Source: Alteromonas indica (GTDB lineage Bacteria; Pseudomonadota; Gammaproteobacteria; Enterobacterales; Alteromonadaceae). From it: DNA of 64,000 bases. Shown piece after piece: positions 54,836 through 63,910 of the stretch. Where the stretch lies: contig PYVY01000004.1 of assembly GCA_003056425.1 (NCBI GenBank), forward strand, positions 224,471 through 288,470. Reading direction: 5' to 3'. The translations under genes were made by a program, and so were the position numbers. The notes under the pieces were generated by a model. The model made no database searches, was not told the origin of the DNA, and was given only the letters and a program-made list of their open reading frames with translations. The stretch's first letter is position 1. Each line of letters begins with the position of its first letter.

Positions 54836-56179
54836 GTGGAAAACTGGCAACCCGATAGCTGGAGAAGCAAACCAATTCTACAGCAACCCGAATATGATGA
54901 CCTGGCACAGGTCGCTCATGTAGAACAGACCTTAAGCAAATACCCGCCGTTAGTTTTTGCAGCGGAGACCCGCGAACTACGCCGGCAATTGGGCGAGGTC
55001 AGCATGGGTAAAGGCTTTTTGCTTCAAGGCGGCGACTGCGCAGAATCGTTTGACGAGTTCAACGCTCCTAAAATCCGCGATACGTTTAAAGTTATCTTGC
55101 AAATGGCAATTGTGATGACCTTCGCAGGCCGCTGCCCGGTAACCAAAGTTGCCCGGATGGCCGGGCAATACGCCAAACCGCGGTCATCGAATCTGGAAAC
55201 GATCAACGGTGTCACTCTGCCGAGCTATCGTGGCGATATTATTAACAGCTTTGAATTTACCGAAGCTGCGCGTCGTCCCGATCCTAACCGTTTACTGGAT
55301 GCCTATCATCGCAGTGCCGCCACCCTTAACCTGCTGCGCGCTTTTGCCCAGGGCGGGTTAGCGGACTTACATGAAGTAAATCGTTGGAATATGGCGTTTG
55401 TGGAAAATAACCCACTTAAAGAGCGCTATCAGGATATTGCACGACGTATTCAGGATACGTTACAGTTTATGGATACTATTGGGATTAACTCTGCCAATAC
55501 GCCTTCACTGCATGAAACCTCTTTGTTTACCTCGCATGAAGCGTTGTTGCTTAACTATGAACAGGCGCTAACCCGCACCGATACCTTAACCGGTAAACCA
55601 TATAATTGCTCCGCGCACATGGTTTGGATAGGTGAGCGTACCCGCCAGCTAGACCACGCCCATGTTGAGTTTTTCCGTGGTATTCATAACCCCATCGGGG
55701 TGAAAGTTGGCCCGTCAATGGATGAGGACGAGTTGATTAAGCTAATAGATGTGCTTAACCCAACTAATGATCCTGGCCGGTTAACCTTTATTACCCGGAT
55801 GGGCGCAGAGAACCTTGAGCAGAATCTGCCAAGATTGTTACGCCGGGTGAAGCAGGAAGGGCGCAATGTGGTATGGAGCTCTGACCCAATGCATGGCAAT
55901 ACCATTAAGGCCAGCAATGGTTATAAAACGCGTAATTTCGATGCTATCTTAAGCGAAATTCGTCAGTTTTTTGCAGCCCATGAAGCCGAAGGAACCCACG
56001 CGGGAGGGGTCCATCTGGAAATGACCGGACAGCATGTTACCGAGTGTACCGGTGGCGCTTATAAAATTAGCGATGATGACCTTAAGCAAGCCTATAAAAC
56101 CCAGTGCGATCCCCGCCTGAATGCGGACCAAGTGCTAGAAATGGCCTTTTTAGTCTCAGATCATTTGCGCAGTAACTAG
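54836..56179 (+). CDS. Class II 3-deoxy-D-arabino-heptulosonate-7-phosphate synthase
   Basis: First enzyme of the shikimate pathway, of the plant-like class II type rather than the AroF/G/H type. Its motifs are [46 protein letters not shown] and [12 protein letters not shown] chose the GTG at 54836 because AGGAGACTTC precedes it and the 447 residues match the family; an upstream in-frame ATG at 54674 would add 54 unrelated residues. The leader of about 190 bases contains no obvious Trp- or Phe-rich peptide. Confidence 0.92.
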   Translation: MENWQPDSWRSKPILQQPEYDDLAQVAHVEQTLSKYPPLVFAAETRELRRQLGEVSMGKGFLLQGGDCAESFDEFNAPKIRDTFKVILQMAIVMTFAGRCPVTKVARMAGQYAKPRSSNLETINGVTLPSYRGDIINSFEFTEAARRPDPNRLLDAYHRSAATLNLLRAFAQGGLADLHEVNRWNMAFVENNPLKERYQDIARRIQDTLQFMDTIGINSANTPSLHETSLFTSHEALLLNYEQALTRTDTLTGKPYNCSAHMVWIGERTRQLDHAHVEFFRGIHNPIGVKVGPSMDEDELIKLIDVLNPTNDPGRLTFITRMGAENLEQNLPRLLRRVKQEGRNVVWSSDPMHGNTIKASNGYKTRNFDAILSEIRQFFAAHEAEGTHAGGVHLEMTGQHVTECTGGAYKISDDDLKQAYKTQCDPRLNADQVLEMAFLVSDHLRSN

Positions 56180-56192
56180 CCTGTAAAAACCA

Positions 56193-56537
56193 CTAATTTA
56201 GCTCGCTGGCGATATACGTCGTCAGCGCGGCTTCGCGTTCTGCCTCAGTTAACACCCCGCCAAATATCGTTTTACGCCGTAAAGCCTGGGTTCTGCTATC
56301 GGTTGCTAATACTAACGAAGCAAAGAGTTCAGGCTGGTCGCGGGTTTCCAGAATGCTGTGCCATAGCAAATAACTGCCATAACGAATTATCCCCTGGGTA
56401 TGACGGGTTTCAAGATTTTCCAGCACCTTAGTAAAAAGTGTTGGTTCGGCCAGGCACTTTGCCACCATCACTTCGTGTAGATACAAAATCTGACGGTCAA
56501 CAATAACCTGCTTATTTCGCTTTGGACGGGCAAACAT
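56193..56537 (-). CDS. Hypothetical protein
   Basis: I do not recognise this soluble protein of about 114 residues. It looks helical (VIVDRQILYLHEVMVAKCL, LTEAEREAALTTYIASEL) with a basic start (MFARPKRNK). It converges with the DAHP synthase gene, stops 13 bases apart, and is divergent from the DUF3224 gene with about 100 bases between them. The start could be at 56543 or 56537. Confidence 0.6.
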   Translation of the reverse strand: MFARPKRNKQVIVDRQILYLHEVMVAKCLAEPTLFTKVLENLETRHTQGIIRYGSYLLWHSILETRDQPELFASLVLATDSRTQALRRKTIFGGVLTEAEREAALTTYIASELN

Positions 56538-56633
56538 AGGCAATACATCACAACATTATTGGTTGAAAATTGAGCTTTACAGCAGCACTGTGTAATTATA
56601 CAGTGGTTATTACACATTTCTAGAGAGAATGCG

Positions 56634-57041
56634 ATGAAAAGTATACAAGGAAAGTTCTCGGTAGACCTGGCGCCGCTGGATGGCCATTTAAGTGGTGAGC
56701 AGGGCATGGTGACCCATCGGATGGCGATCACCAAACACTATGACGGCATATTGACCGGTGATAGCAAAGGAGAAATGCTAAGTGTGGTGACGCCCTTTAA
56801 GGGTTCGGCTGGCTATGTAGCGATAGAACAGTTCACCGGTTTGTTAGATGGCCGACAGGGCAGTTTTGTTCTTCAGCATTCAGGTATTATGAACCGAGGT
56901 GATGATACCTTACAGTTGCAGGTAGTGCCTGATTCTGGCACCAATGAGTTGGAGCATCTGGTAGGCATGATGCAAATCCATATTGCAGACGGTACACATA
57001 CATACCTGATGCAATACGATTTACCGCCGGCGAGTACCTGA
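56634..57041 (+). CDS. DUF3224 domain protein
   Basis: A 135-residue beta-rich protein matching the DUF3224 pattern: G...VTHRMAITKHYDGILTGDSKGEML, then AGYVAIEQFTGLLDGRQGSFVLQHSG, and the ending GTHTYLMQYDLP. The family has an allene-oxide-cyclase-like barrel and no established function. AGAGAGAATGCG provides a ribosome site. Confidence 0.8.
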   Translation: MKSIQGKFSVDLAPLDGHLSGEQGMVTHRMAITKHYDGILTGDSKGEMLSVVTPFKGSAGYVAIEQFTGLLDGRQGSFVLQHSGIMNRGDDTLQLQVVPDSGTNELEHLVGMMQIHIADGTHTYLMQYDLPPAST

Positions 57042-57090
57042 ATTCAAAAGGGCATCACGACAAGGCGCGACCAAGCCGCCCACAGCAAAT

Positions 57091-57306
57091 TTACTCTTCA
57101 TCTAACAATGGTGCCACCACGCTTTCCAGCCCGTTAAGCTTTATTTCGTACATCAACGCTAATTGTTGCCCCAGCGTTGAAGCCGGAAATCCCTGTTTGT
57201 GAAACCATACTAAGTAGGGCTCAGGTAAATGGAATAAACGGCGGCCAGCATATTTGCCGTATGGCATGACCTGATTAATAGCGTTTTTGATTTGTTCTGG
57301 CTGCAT
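57091..57306 (-). CDS. DUF3820 family protein
   Basis: A 71-residue protein with the DUF3820 signature: MPYGKYAGRRLFHLPEPYLVWFHKQGFP, where YGKYxGxxxxxLPxxYLxWFxxxGFP is diagnostic. The family is sometimes labelled as quorum-sensing-regulated virulence factor, but its biochemical role is unknown. It stands alone. Confidence 0.8.
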   Translation of the reverse strand: MQPEQIKNAINQVMPYGKYAGRRLFHLPEPYLVWFHKQGFPASTLGQQLALMYEIKLNGLESVVAPLLDEE

Positions 57307-57556
57307 AGCATTGGTATTGATTATCTGTGAACCTCATTATGCTCGGGGAGGGGAATTAACACAACAACCCCCTACGTAAGAGAGAACCCCATTATTAAGC
57401 TGATCCCAGCCAGATAGACCTAAATAAAATAGCGCTGCGACCTATGCCTTAACCCGGCGCTACACCGGCTGCACAGGGCTTAGCGCAGCGCCGATAAATA
57501 TTGGGGGCCCGGTCACATACACTTTGGGTAGACTATACCAGCTTCGTCATACGGCA

Positions 57557-59557
57557 TTAGCCAGAGGCGTTTTTCCCTGCCGGCGGGGATGCTGCTTGTT
57601 GGCTATGTACCATCTGCATGATGGCCTGCTTAAAAGAAGGGTACAAAACCCGATTCCCATGGGCAGATAAATGGTCTGCATCGAAGTAAAGCGGCGTGTT
57701 GTTGTCGTACACCGGGCAACGCGTTTTATCACACAATGCGGGAAGCGGGTCCCACACCGTTAATTGGGCAATATGCTGTTGTACCGTATCCAGGTTTTGC
57801 ATTACCGGTTCTCTAAAGCTTTCCATAAAGGCACGATCCTGATGGGTAGGGCTTTCACAGGTGGGATTATCCTGATTGAACCAATCACTACACCGAAAGG
57901 GAATGTAAGAAAACACCGGTTTCGGCGCATCAGTAATAATATGTGGTGTCACAGCAGCTATCTTACGCATAATTTGCAACGTTTCCTGCATGGCTGCATC
58001 GCGAGCTTGCTCTGCTTCCTTGCTATACATAGTTGCTACCACCTGTGGTTTGGGCTTGGGCGTAATACGGTATTGGTTGGTAAGCCGGTAGGCCTTTAAC
58101 GTGGCGAAGAACACTATGTCGTTATCGGTGGCATTCTGCTGTATATGGTGCAACCAACGTTGTAGCTTTGCAGCGCACGCGTTGTCATCAACCAATACCG
58201 GCTCGCGCATATTGGCGGCGCCGCAGCCCCCCTGGCTGTGTATTTCGGTTTGTATGCCGGTTTCATCAGCCAACATGCGTAACATGGTACCGTACGCGCC
58301 AGCATGGGAATCGCCAATAACATAAATGGTACGGCCTGAGAGCTCATTGCCAGAGGGTAGGTCGGTGGGGTGAGAATAATAGGGGTACCAGTTATATTTA
58401 TCGTTTGTGTTACTTATTTTTATTTTCGGCTGATTATTAAAACCCCAATATGCCCCAGCGCCACTTACACTAATCACCACCAGGCCCGCCGCCACTGTTT
58501 TCCAAGCCACCATGTGTTGCAATAAAGGGCGGCGCGGCAGACGTTGTTCTAGCAGATGATACGATAACATTGCCGGGATAAACGTCAGGCTGAAAGCAGC
58601 CAGCCACTGCAAAGGGGTTTCCAGGCCCACAGACCATCTGAAAAAGGTGTAAACCGGCCAATGCCATAAGTACAGCGAGTAGGAAATTTTTCCTATATAG
58701 CGTAAGGCGGGCAGACAGAAAATACGGCTAACTGACCCCGCCGCCTGAGGGGTAGAAAAACTGTGTAGAAGGAGTACCGTACCTACTACGGGCAGGATAG
58801 CCCAGGGCACCGGAAAGGCTTCTTTGCTGGCCAGCCACAAACCCGCGCCGGTTATCAGCAGTCCGGCTACCGGGAGGGGAGGAAGCGTAAAAGTCGGAGT
58901 ACGTTGTTTTGCTTGCCATTGAAACAACAACGCGCCCGCCGCTAATTCCCAAAACCGACTGGTAAGTAAATAATAAGAGGCATTAAGATTCGTGTTGCTA
59001 TAGTACCAGGAGGCGGCCAGGGACAAGATAGCTAGCATTGCTGTGGCATAACGTGCCCGGCCTTTAAGATACCAATACATCAGGATAGGGAATACCACAT
59101 AAAACTGTTCTTCCACCCCCAGGCTCCAGGTATGCACAAACGGGTTAAATTCCACCGAGGGCGAAAAGTAAGTTTGTGTGTTGGCCGCTAACACTAGGTT
59201 GCTTACGCCGAAAAACGCGCCCAACCCGGTATGGCTAATCGACTGACTAAGCCAGGCTTGGGGAATAAACAGAACCACAATAGCAGTACAAACCAATAAA
59301 CAGGCCAGTAGGGCAGGAAACAGCCTGAGTATGCGGCGTCGGTAAAAAGCAACAATATAAGCCTGAAAGGCGGTGTATTGATGGCCACTTAATGAACGTG
59401 CAACCACGTACCCGGAGATCACAAAAAAGATATCTACCCCGGTGAAGCCCCCGGGTAATAGGCTGGCATCCAGATGGAAGACCATCACGGCCAGCACAGC
59501 CAGTGCCCTAAGGCCATCGATGGCGGGAATATAACCCCGAGAAGTTGATTGCGTCAT
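57557..59557 (-). CDS. Acyltransferase-3 / SGNH membrane O-acetyltransferase
   Basis: A 666-residue OafA/YrhL-like protein. The N-terminal ~360 residues form about 10-11 membrane helices with the acyltransferase-3 marks YIPAIDGLRALAVLAVMVFHLD, GFTGVDIFFVISGYV and HTWSLGVEEQFYVVFP. The C-terminal ~260 residues are a periplasmic SGNH domain with GDSHAGAYG and the catalytic pair in DADHLSAHG. Such proteins acetylate O-antigen, peptidoglycan or other glycans. No polysaccharide genes are adjacent, so the target is unclear. Confidence 0.9.
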   Translation of the reverse strand: MTQSTSRGYIPAIDGLRALAVLAVMVFHLDASLLPGGFTGVDIFFVISGYVVARSLSGHQYTAFQAYIVAFYRRRILRLFPALLACLLVCTAIVVLFIPQAWLSQSISHTGLGAFFGVSNLVLAANTQTYFSPSVEFNPFVHTWSLGVEEQFYVVFPILMYWYLKGRARYATAMLAILSLAASWYYSNTNLNASYYLLTSRFWELAAGALLFQWQAKQRTPTFTLPPLPVAGLLITGAGLWLASKEAFPVPWAILPVVGTVLLLHSFSTPQAAGSVSRIFCLPALRYIGKISYSLYLWHWPVYTFFRWSVGLETPLQWLAAFSLTFIPAMLSYHLLEQRLPRRPLLQHMVAWKTVAAGLVVISVSGAGAYWGFNNQPKIKISNTNDKYNWYPYYSHPTDLPSGNELSGRTIYVIGDSHAGAYGTMLRMLADETGIQTEIHSQGGCGAANMREPVLVDDNACAAKLQRWLHHIQQNATDNDIVFFATLKAYRLTNQYRITPKPKPQVVATMYSKEAEQARDAAMQETLQIMRKIAAVTPHIITDAPKPVFSYIPFRCSDWFNQDNPTCESPTHQDRAFMESFREPVMQNLDTVQQHIAQLTVWDPLPALCDKTRCPVYDNNTPLYFDADHLSAHGNRVLYPSFKQAIMQMVHSQQAASPPAGKNASG

Positions 59558-59808
59558 AATTATCCTGGCGCAACCTGCAAAGGCTGCCTATAAAGTGATG
59601 AACAAAGGTAAGGTAGTTAGCAGAAACGATGCCATGTTCATCGCAGCGGTTTTATCCGGGGGTTCATCGCGCCCTGCGATTAACCGTCGATTAAGCTAAA
59701 CTGTAAAGCGCGCGGCCACGTATCCACACCAGCACACACAAGTTAGCGGTTTGCGTATTCATCCATCTGTGGCATGGTATACCTATCGCTTCACACCAAG
59801 GTTAAATA

Positions 59809-60777
59809 TTGTTAGAAGATAGTTTCGGTCGCCGTTTCCATTATCTGCGGTTATCAATTACAGAGGCGTGCAACTTTCGCTGTCAGTACTGTTTACCAGG
59901 TGGGTATGACGGTCCGCCTAATAGCGCGTTTTTAAATATACATGAAATTCAGACCCTGTTGACGGCATTTGCCCAGATGGGCACGTCCAAGGTTCGTATA
60001 ACCGGCGGCGAACCGAGTTTACGGCGCGATTTCACCGATATCATAGCCGCCACTGCTAATACACCAGGAATTAATCGTATTGCCGCCACCAGCCACGGGG
60101 CGAGGCTGGCAAAAGATGCTCATCGCTGGGCGCAAGCCGGGTTGCATCAGGTTAATGTCAGTATCGATAGCCTTGATCCTAATCAGTTCGCACTGATTAC
60201 CGGTCAGGACAAACTTAAACAAATCCTGAACGGGTTAGATGTGGCGGTAGAGGCGGGTTTGAATGTCAAAATTAATACCGTATTGCTACAGGATTTTTCC
60301 AGCAATCGCTTACAGCGCTTCTTGACCTGGCTGAAAACAACGCCGGTGACGTTACGGTTTATCGAGCTGATGGAAACAGGCGAACATCATAATTTCTTTA
60401 ACCAACAGCATATGTCAGGCGCACCGCTACGCGACAAATTGCTGGCCGAAGGCTGGCAACCTATTATCCGCCGGCGCGATGCGGGTCCGGCGCAGGAGTT
60501 TTGTCATCCGGACTATGCCGGTAACATTGGGTTGATTATGCCCTACAGCAAAGATTTTTGTGAAAGTTGCAATCGACTTCGCGTGGCAGCTAGTGGTAAA
60601 TTACACTTGTGCTTATTTAGTGAGCAGGGTTTAGACCTGCGACATTATCTCAGCGCTGGCGATGTAGAGGGGGTTAAACAGTTTGTCACTGAGTCATTAG
60701 GCGATAAACACATATCCCATTACTTGCAACAAGGCAGTACCGGGGCAACCAAGCATCTGGCCATGTTAGGTGGCTGA
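59809..60777 (+). CDS. moaA: GTP 3',8-cyclase MoaA
   Basis: Radical-SAM enzyme that starts molybdenum-cofactor synthesis. The N-terminal cluster motif is EACNFRCQYCLPGGY, and the C-terminal cluster cysteines are in FCESCNRLRVAASGKLHLCLF. GGEPSLRRDF and the required C-terminal Gly-Gly (AMLGG) are present. The start is TTG at 59809, after a purine-rich AAGG. Length 322 residues. No other moa or moe gene follows, and no Moco riboswitch was recognised upstream. Confidence 0.93.
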   Translation: MLEDSFGRRFHYLRLSITEACNFRCQYCLPGGYDGPPNSAFLNIHEIQTLLTAFAQMGTSKVRITGGEPSLRRDFTDIIAATANTPGINRIAATSHGARLAKDAHRWAQAGLHQVNVSIDSLDPNQFALITGQDKLKQILNGLDVAVEAGLNVKINTVLLQDFSSNRLQRFLTWLKTTPVTLRFIELMETGEHHNFFNQQHMSGAPLRDKLLAEGWQPIIRRRDAGPAQEFCHPDYAGNIGLIMPYSKDFCESCNRLRVAASGKLHLCLFSEQGLDLRHYLSAGDVEGVKQFVTESLGDKHISHYLQQGSTGATKHLAMLGG

Positions 60778-60818
60778 TTACCGGTAATAATAACAAAAAT
60801 TAGATTTTGAGGTGGAGC

Positions 60819-61352
60819 ATGGAGTTCGCAGAAACCGACCGGCTGATATTCGACTATATCACAGCAGCGGATGCTGATTTTTTATGGCAACTTGATCAAG
60901 ATGTAGAGGTAATGCGTTACCTCAACGGTGGGTTTAAAACCAGCCGTGAAGACATCGAAAGTGTTTTTTTACCCCGCTTGGCAGCGTATGCAAACCCGGC
61001 ACTTGGTTGGGGCCTTTGGAAAGTACTGGAAAAAACCTCCGCCGAAGCACTGGGCTGGATTTTGGTTCGACCTTTTGGCTTTTTTACTTCCCACCCGCAA
61101 ATCGACAATATCGAGCTCGGCTGGCGTTTTAAGCGTTCAAGTTGGGGAAAAGGCTATGCCAGTGAAGCCGCCATTGCTGTACGTGATGGCCTTGCCTATA
61201 CCGGTATAAGTACCTTTTCTGCTATTGCCGCGCCGGATAATACGGCTTCAATAGGAGTAATGAAAACGCTGGGCATGACGTTCAGCCATACTCAGTTTTA
61301 TGAAGACAGTATTTATAGCGAAGATGTGGTGGTGTATACCCAAACCTTGTAG
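60819..61352 (+). CDS. RimJ/RimL-type GNAT acetyltransferase
   Basis: A 177-residue GNAT of the RimJ/RimL (Acetyltransf_3) branch: ETDRLIFDYITAADADFLWQLDQD at the start and ELGWRFKRSSWGKGYASEAAIAV for CoA binding, then APDNTASIGVMKTLGM. I chose the ATG at 60819 because GAGGTGGAGC precedes it. It acetylates an amine of unknown identity. It lies 41 bases after moaA and is the last backbone gene before the integron remnant. Confidence 0.85.
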   Translation: MEFAETDRLIFDYITAADADFLWQLDQDVEVMRYLNGGFKTSREDIESVFLPRLAAYANPALGWGLWKVLEKTSAEALGWILVRPFGFFTSHPQIDNIELGWRFKRSSWGKGYASEAAIAVRDGLAYTGISTFSAIAAPDNTASIGVMKTLGMTFSHTQFYEDSIYSEDVVVYTQTL

Positions 61353-61523
61353 GTTAGCTTAACTACCGATAGTTTATTGGCAGTAAGTAGAATTGCTTGC
61401 TGCCAGCGCTTTAATCCTCCGTAATCTCAGTTACACAGCTCAAATACAGCATAAATAATCCATGAAGCCAGCGCTACGCCTAAATAAGCAGAGCTATTAG
61501 AGAGCATCTGACAGAAGTCAGAT

Positions 61524-61772
61524 TCAAAAAAGTGGTTTATTAGTAATATGCTTATAAAGAAATGACAGCGAATTAAATGCCGTCGCTTGGGTTTGTGGTG
61601 ACACATTTACTTTCAACGCAAAATGCGCCAGGCATCTCTCTACTTCATTATCACCCATAGATAAAAGGTGACGCTTGTCATGAAAATGTATAAATGCGGA
61701 AATCCACTTCAAATAGATAAAGACATCCCTTAAAAAATACTGCTTCAAAAACATGTATTCAGAGACATAATT
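61524..61772 (-). pseudogene. intI: N-terminal fragment of an integron integrase
   Basis: The minus strand encodes QYFLRDVFIYLKWISAFIHF, then a DKRH ... MGDNEVERCLAHFAL segment, VSPQTQATAFNSLSFLYKHI and a stop. This lines up without gaps with the SAM-like N-terminal domain of IntI (HYSLRTEQTYxxWIxxFIxFHxxRHP ... VSxxTQxxALxALLFLY). The catalytic tyrosine-recombinase domain is absent; after NKPLF comes TGA and unrelated sequence. The fragment begins after an in-frame TAA near 61776, with no complete N-terminus. Divergent from the cassettes, as in a normal integron. Confidence 0.75.
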
Positions 61773-62012
61773 TTAAAATGGGGACTTTATTCTTATCGCT
61801 CAACAATATATGCATACGTCTACAGTTATAGTTGCTTTCCCCTATATTCAAGAAAACGATCCAATTGCGCGTTTTCGTGCTTTGTGAAATTAGCTCCGCT
61901 ATTTTATAGGCATTGTCATCATTGACTTTAAGCGATATGGTTCTTCTGACACTATAGGTAAAAACGAGCTCACGCTCGGTAGAAAAGCTTGCGATTTGCG
62001 TACTATTAAATT

Positions 62013-62019
62013 GTTAGGT
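62013..62019 (+). other. attI-like core recombination site
   Basis: GTTAGGT fits the GTTRRRY core exactly and marks the start of the first cassette at 62014. The bases TTAGGT match the complement of ACCTAAC at the start of that cassette's own attC (62550), as expected when the cassette was inserted as a circle. Confidence 0.65.
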
Positions 62020-62037
62020 CGTCAGGAGGTAGTTAAC

Positions 62038-62541
62038 ATGGAATGGTTTTTTGTAATATTTGAAAATGTCTCAGACAGGGCAAAGTTTTTCGCTATCTTT
62101 ATTTCTTCCGTGGTAGCGATTTCTGTCGTCATTCTCAACAACTACTTTTCCAGAAAGACTGCGAGCAGAACCCTCGACATTGAAAAGCTAGAGTTAATGT
62201 ATCGAGAATTATTAAATTTCCGTACCAAGTCAAAAGCTTTCATTAAGAAGTTATATACAAAAGAAGAACAAACTGAAGAGCTACGTGAATTAATGAAAAG
62301 CGCTGTTAATTCTCTAGAGCCATTGAAAGTCATAGCAACACTTCATTTCCCAGATATTAAATTTGATTCAGAAAAAATCTCGGAAAATATCATCAATATG
62401 TATAACGACCTCATTCCAACTCGTTACAAGGGCGGGGACGACTGGTACGAAAAGCAACGAGATTGCTATCAATATATCAGCAATGTTTTTGAATCAATTT
62501 CTACTCAATGCGTTAAACAGATGAAAAATAGTCGCCATTAG
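62038..62541 (+). CDS. Integron cassette 1: membrane-anchored protein
   Basis: I do not recognise this 167-residue protein. One membrane helix at about residues 17-37 (FAIFISSVVAISVVILNNYF) is followed by a charged helical, coiled-coil-like region (RTLDIEKLELMYRELLNFRTK ... EEQTEELRELMK). I chose the ATG at 62038 because CAGGAGG stands 10 bases upstream and within the cassette. Base composition is more AT-rich than the backbone, as usual for cassettes. Confidence 0.7.
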   Translation: MEWFFVIFENVSDRAKFFAIFISSVVAISVVILNNYFSRKTASRTLDIEKLELMYRELLNFRTKSKAFIKKLYTKEEQTEELRELMKSAVNSLEPLKVIATLHFPDIKFDSEKISENIINMYNDLIPTRYKGGDDWYEKQRDCYQYISNVFESISTQCVKQMKNSRH

Positions 62542-62549
62542 CTACACGC

Positions 62550-62666
62550 ACCTAACAAACAACTATTGGCGCTTACTGCGTTCGCTGGGACACAAATACG
62601 TAGGCTCCCGTCGCTTCGCTCCTTATTTTAGCCTACGCATTTGCGCCCCAAAATTGGGCGTTATGC
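62550..62666 (+). repeat. attC site 1
   Basis: Starts ACCTAAC and ends GTTATGC. The inner arms are strongly complementary: TGGGACACAAATACGTAGGC (from about 62588) pairs with GCCTACGCATTTGCGCCCCA (from 62631), giving the long imperfect hairpin that integron integrases recognise. About 117 bases. Confidence 0.85.
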
Positions 62667-62682
62667 CATTTGGAGAATTGAG

Positions 62683-63024
62683 ATTTTTAAACAGGTAAGT
62701 TGTTTTGGGATAGTATTTTTCCTTGTGGCATGTAAAAGCACTGGTGTCGTCCCACTGGGTCAAGATACATATTATGTGGGGAAAAAAGATGGAACTCCCG
62801 GTTTAGGTGTTTCGTTAGAAAATAAGACGGCCGTTTATTCCGAAGCTAGACAATTTTGTGAAGATAAAGGCTTGGAAATTAAACTCCTAAAAGAAACTGT
62901 CACACCTGCAATGCCTGCCAAGCTTAGTTCTACAGAATTAGAGTTCTCTTGTGTACCAATAGGAAGTTTAGAAACACCAACGGAAGAGAAACCAGACCAA
63001 ATAATCGAAACTAGGCAGCGCTAA
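62683..63024 (+). CDS. Integron cassette 2: small lipoprotein
   Basis: A protein of about 113 residues with a lipoprotein signal (FGIVFFLVAC, lipobox LVAC) and then VPLGQDTYYVGKKDG, AVYSEARQFCEDKGLEI and a C-terminal EFSC. The two later cysteines may form a disulfide. It resembles small cassette-borne lipoproteins with a GxDTYxV ... A..FC...G pattern, function unknown. No ATG, GTG or TTG in this frame lies within the cassette ahead of the signal; an ATT at 62683, seven bases after GGAG, is the best start. A TTG at 62641 lies in the attC. Confidence 0.6.
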   Translation: MFKQVSCFGIVFFLVACKSTGVVPLGQDTYYVGKKDGTPGLGVSLENKTAVYSEARQFCEDKGLEIKLLKETVTPAMPAKLSSTELEFSCVPIGSLETPTEEKPDQIIETRQR

Positions 63025-63031
63025 TGGTTTG

Positions 63032-63136
63032 GCATAACAAAACACTGTTGGCACACCCTTCGGGCGCCGAAACGTATACAGGGGACCGTTTGGCGAATAT
63101 CACCCCATGTATGCGCCCCAAAGCTTAGCGTAAGAC
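63032..63136 (+). repeat. attC site 2
   Basis: Starts GCATAAC, the complement of the cassette 2 start (G/TTATGC at 62660). CGTATACAGGGG pairs with CCCCATGTATGCG to form the hairpin. The right core reads GTAAGAC instead of GTTRRRY, so it is imperfect. Confidence 0.7.
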
Positions 63137-63137
63137 C

Positions 63138-63452
63138 ATGGAAATACTCTTTTTTACAATTGGCGCTGCTATATATTTAGTTGCCGTAAATTCGTTGGTT
63201 AAAGGTCAAAAGTTGCTAAATTGTCACTTCGGTTGGCCAAGTCCATCAGGGTTGGCTAACAACGCCTTTTGCTATTTCTTTTTTGCTGTATTTATTTGCG
63301 TGGTTATTCCGTTCGCTTTCTTTTTTCCATTATGGCTCAACACACTTGTGCCAGTATTGCAGGAAACTCAAATTAACAGAGCTCTTCTCATATTAATCGG
63401 TGGTTTTGTTCTTTCCGTTACAATGTGGTCAAACTATAAAAAGATCAAATAA
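63138..63452 (+). CDS. Integron cassette 3: small membrane protein
   Basis: I do not recognise this 104-residue protein. Hydrophobic stretches at about residues 1-18, 43-68 and 82-98 suggest three membrane helices; a KGQKLLNCHFGWPSPSGLANN loop lies between the first two. The ATG follows the attC core by one base and has no good ribosome site. Confidence 0.6.
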   Translation: MEILFFTIGAAIYLVAVNSLVKGQKLLNCHFGWPSPSGLANNAFCYFFFAVFICVVIPFAFFFPLWLNTLVPVLQETQINRALLILIGGFVLSVTMWSNYKKIK

Positions 63453-63470
63453 GGCAGTTTTAACAGTTGC

Positions 63471-63557
63471 TTATAACAAATAAATTATGTAACTCGCTGG
63501 GACGCTAACACGTAGACGGCTTCGCCATTATGCTCTACGCATCTGTACCCGTTATTG
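63471..63557 (+). repeat. attC site 3
   Basis: Starts TTATAAC and ends GTTATTG. GGGACGCTAACACGTAGA pairs imperfectly with TCTACGCATCTGTACCC. About 87 bases. The outer arms deviate from the RYYYAAC/GTTRRRY consensus. Confidence 0.7.
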
Positions 63558-63580
63558 AAAAATTATGCATTGGAATAAGC

Positions 63581-63910
63581 ATGGAAGTATATTTTGACTT
63601 AAATGAATCTCACGCTACTCAAGTTCTATCTTTATTTAAAGAAACGTGGTGGGCAAATGAACGAACATTAGTGGAAGCTACGGCCTGTATTGAAGGATCG
63701 CAAATTACGGTTGGTATTTTCAATAATAATGAGTTAGTTGGCTTTGCTCGTGTAGTAACAGATTTTATTTACAAAGCCATCATTTTTGACGTAATTGTGT
63801 CAAAACAACAGCAAGGAAAAGGTCTTGGCAAGAAACTAATTGCAGCGGTCAAATCCCATCCAAGGTTAATAGTCCCGATTTCAGATAATAAGTGCACCAC
63901 TCATGGTTAA
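63581..63910 (+). pseudogene. Integron cassette 4: GNAT acetyltransferase, truncated
   Basis: A GNAT with GFARVVTDFIYKAIIFDVIVS and the CoA motif QQQGKGLGKKLIAAVKSHPRL, after which the family's usual continuation (a strand with a conserved Tyr and a GF tail) is missing. The frame instead ends in IVPISDNKCTTHG. The ATG at 63581 gives 109 residues. The break near 63870 coincides with what appears to be the end of an insertion element. Confidence 0.65.

Noticed and set aside
59558..59808. Moco riboswitch before moaA
   Set aside because: I could not find the conserved core or stem arrangement; only a TATACC-like -10 is visible.
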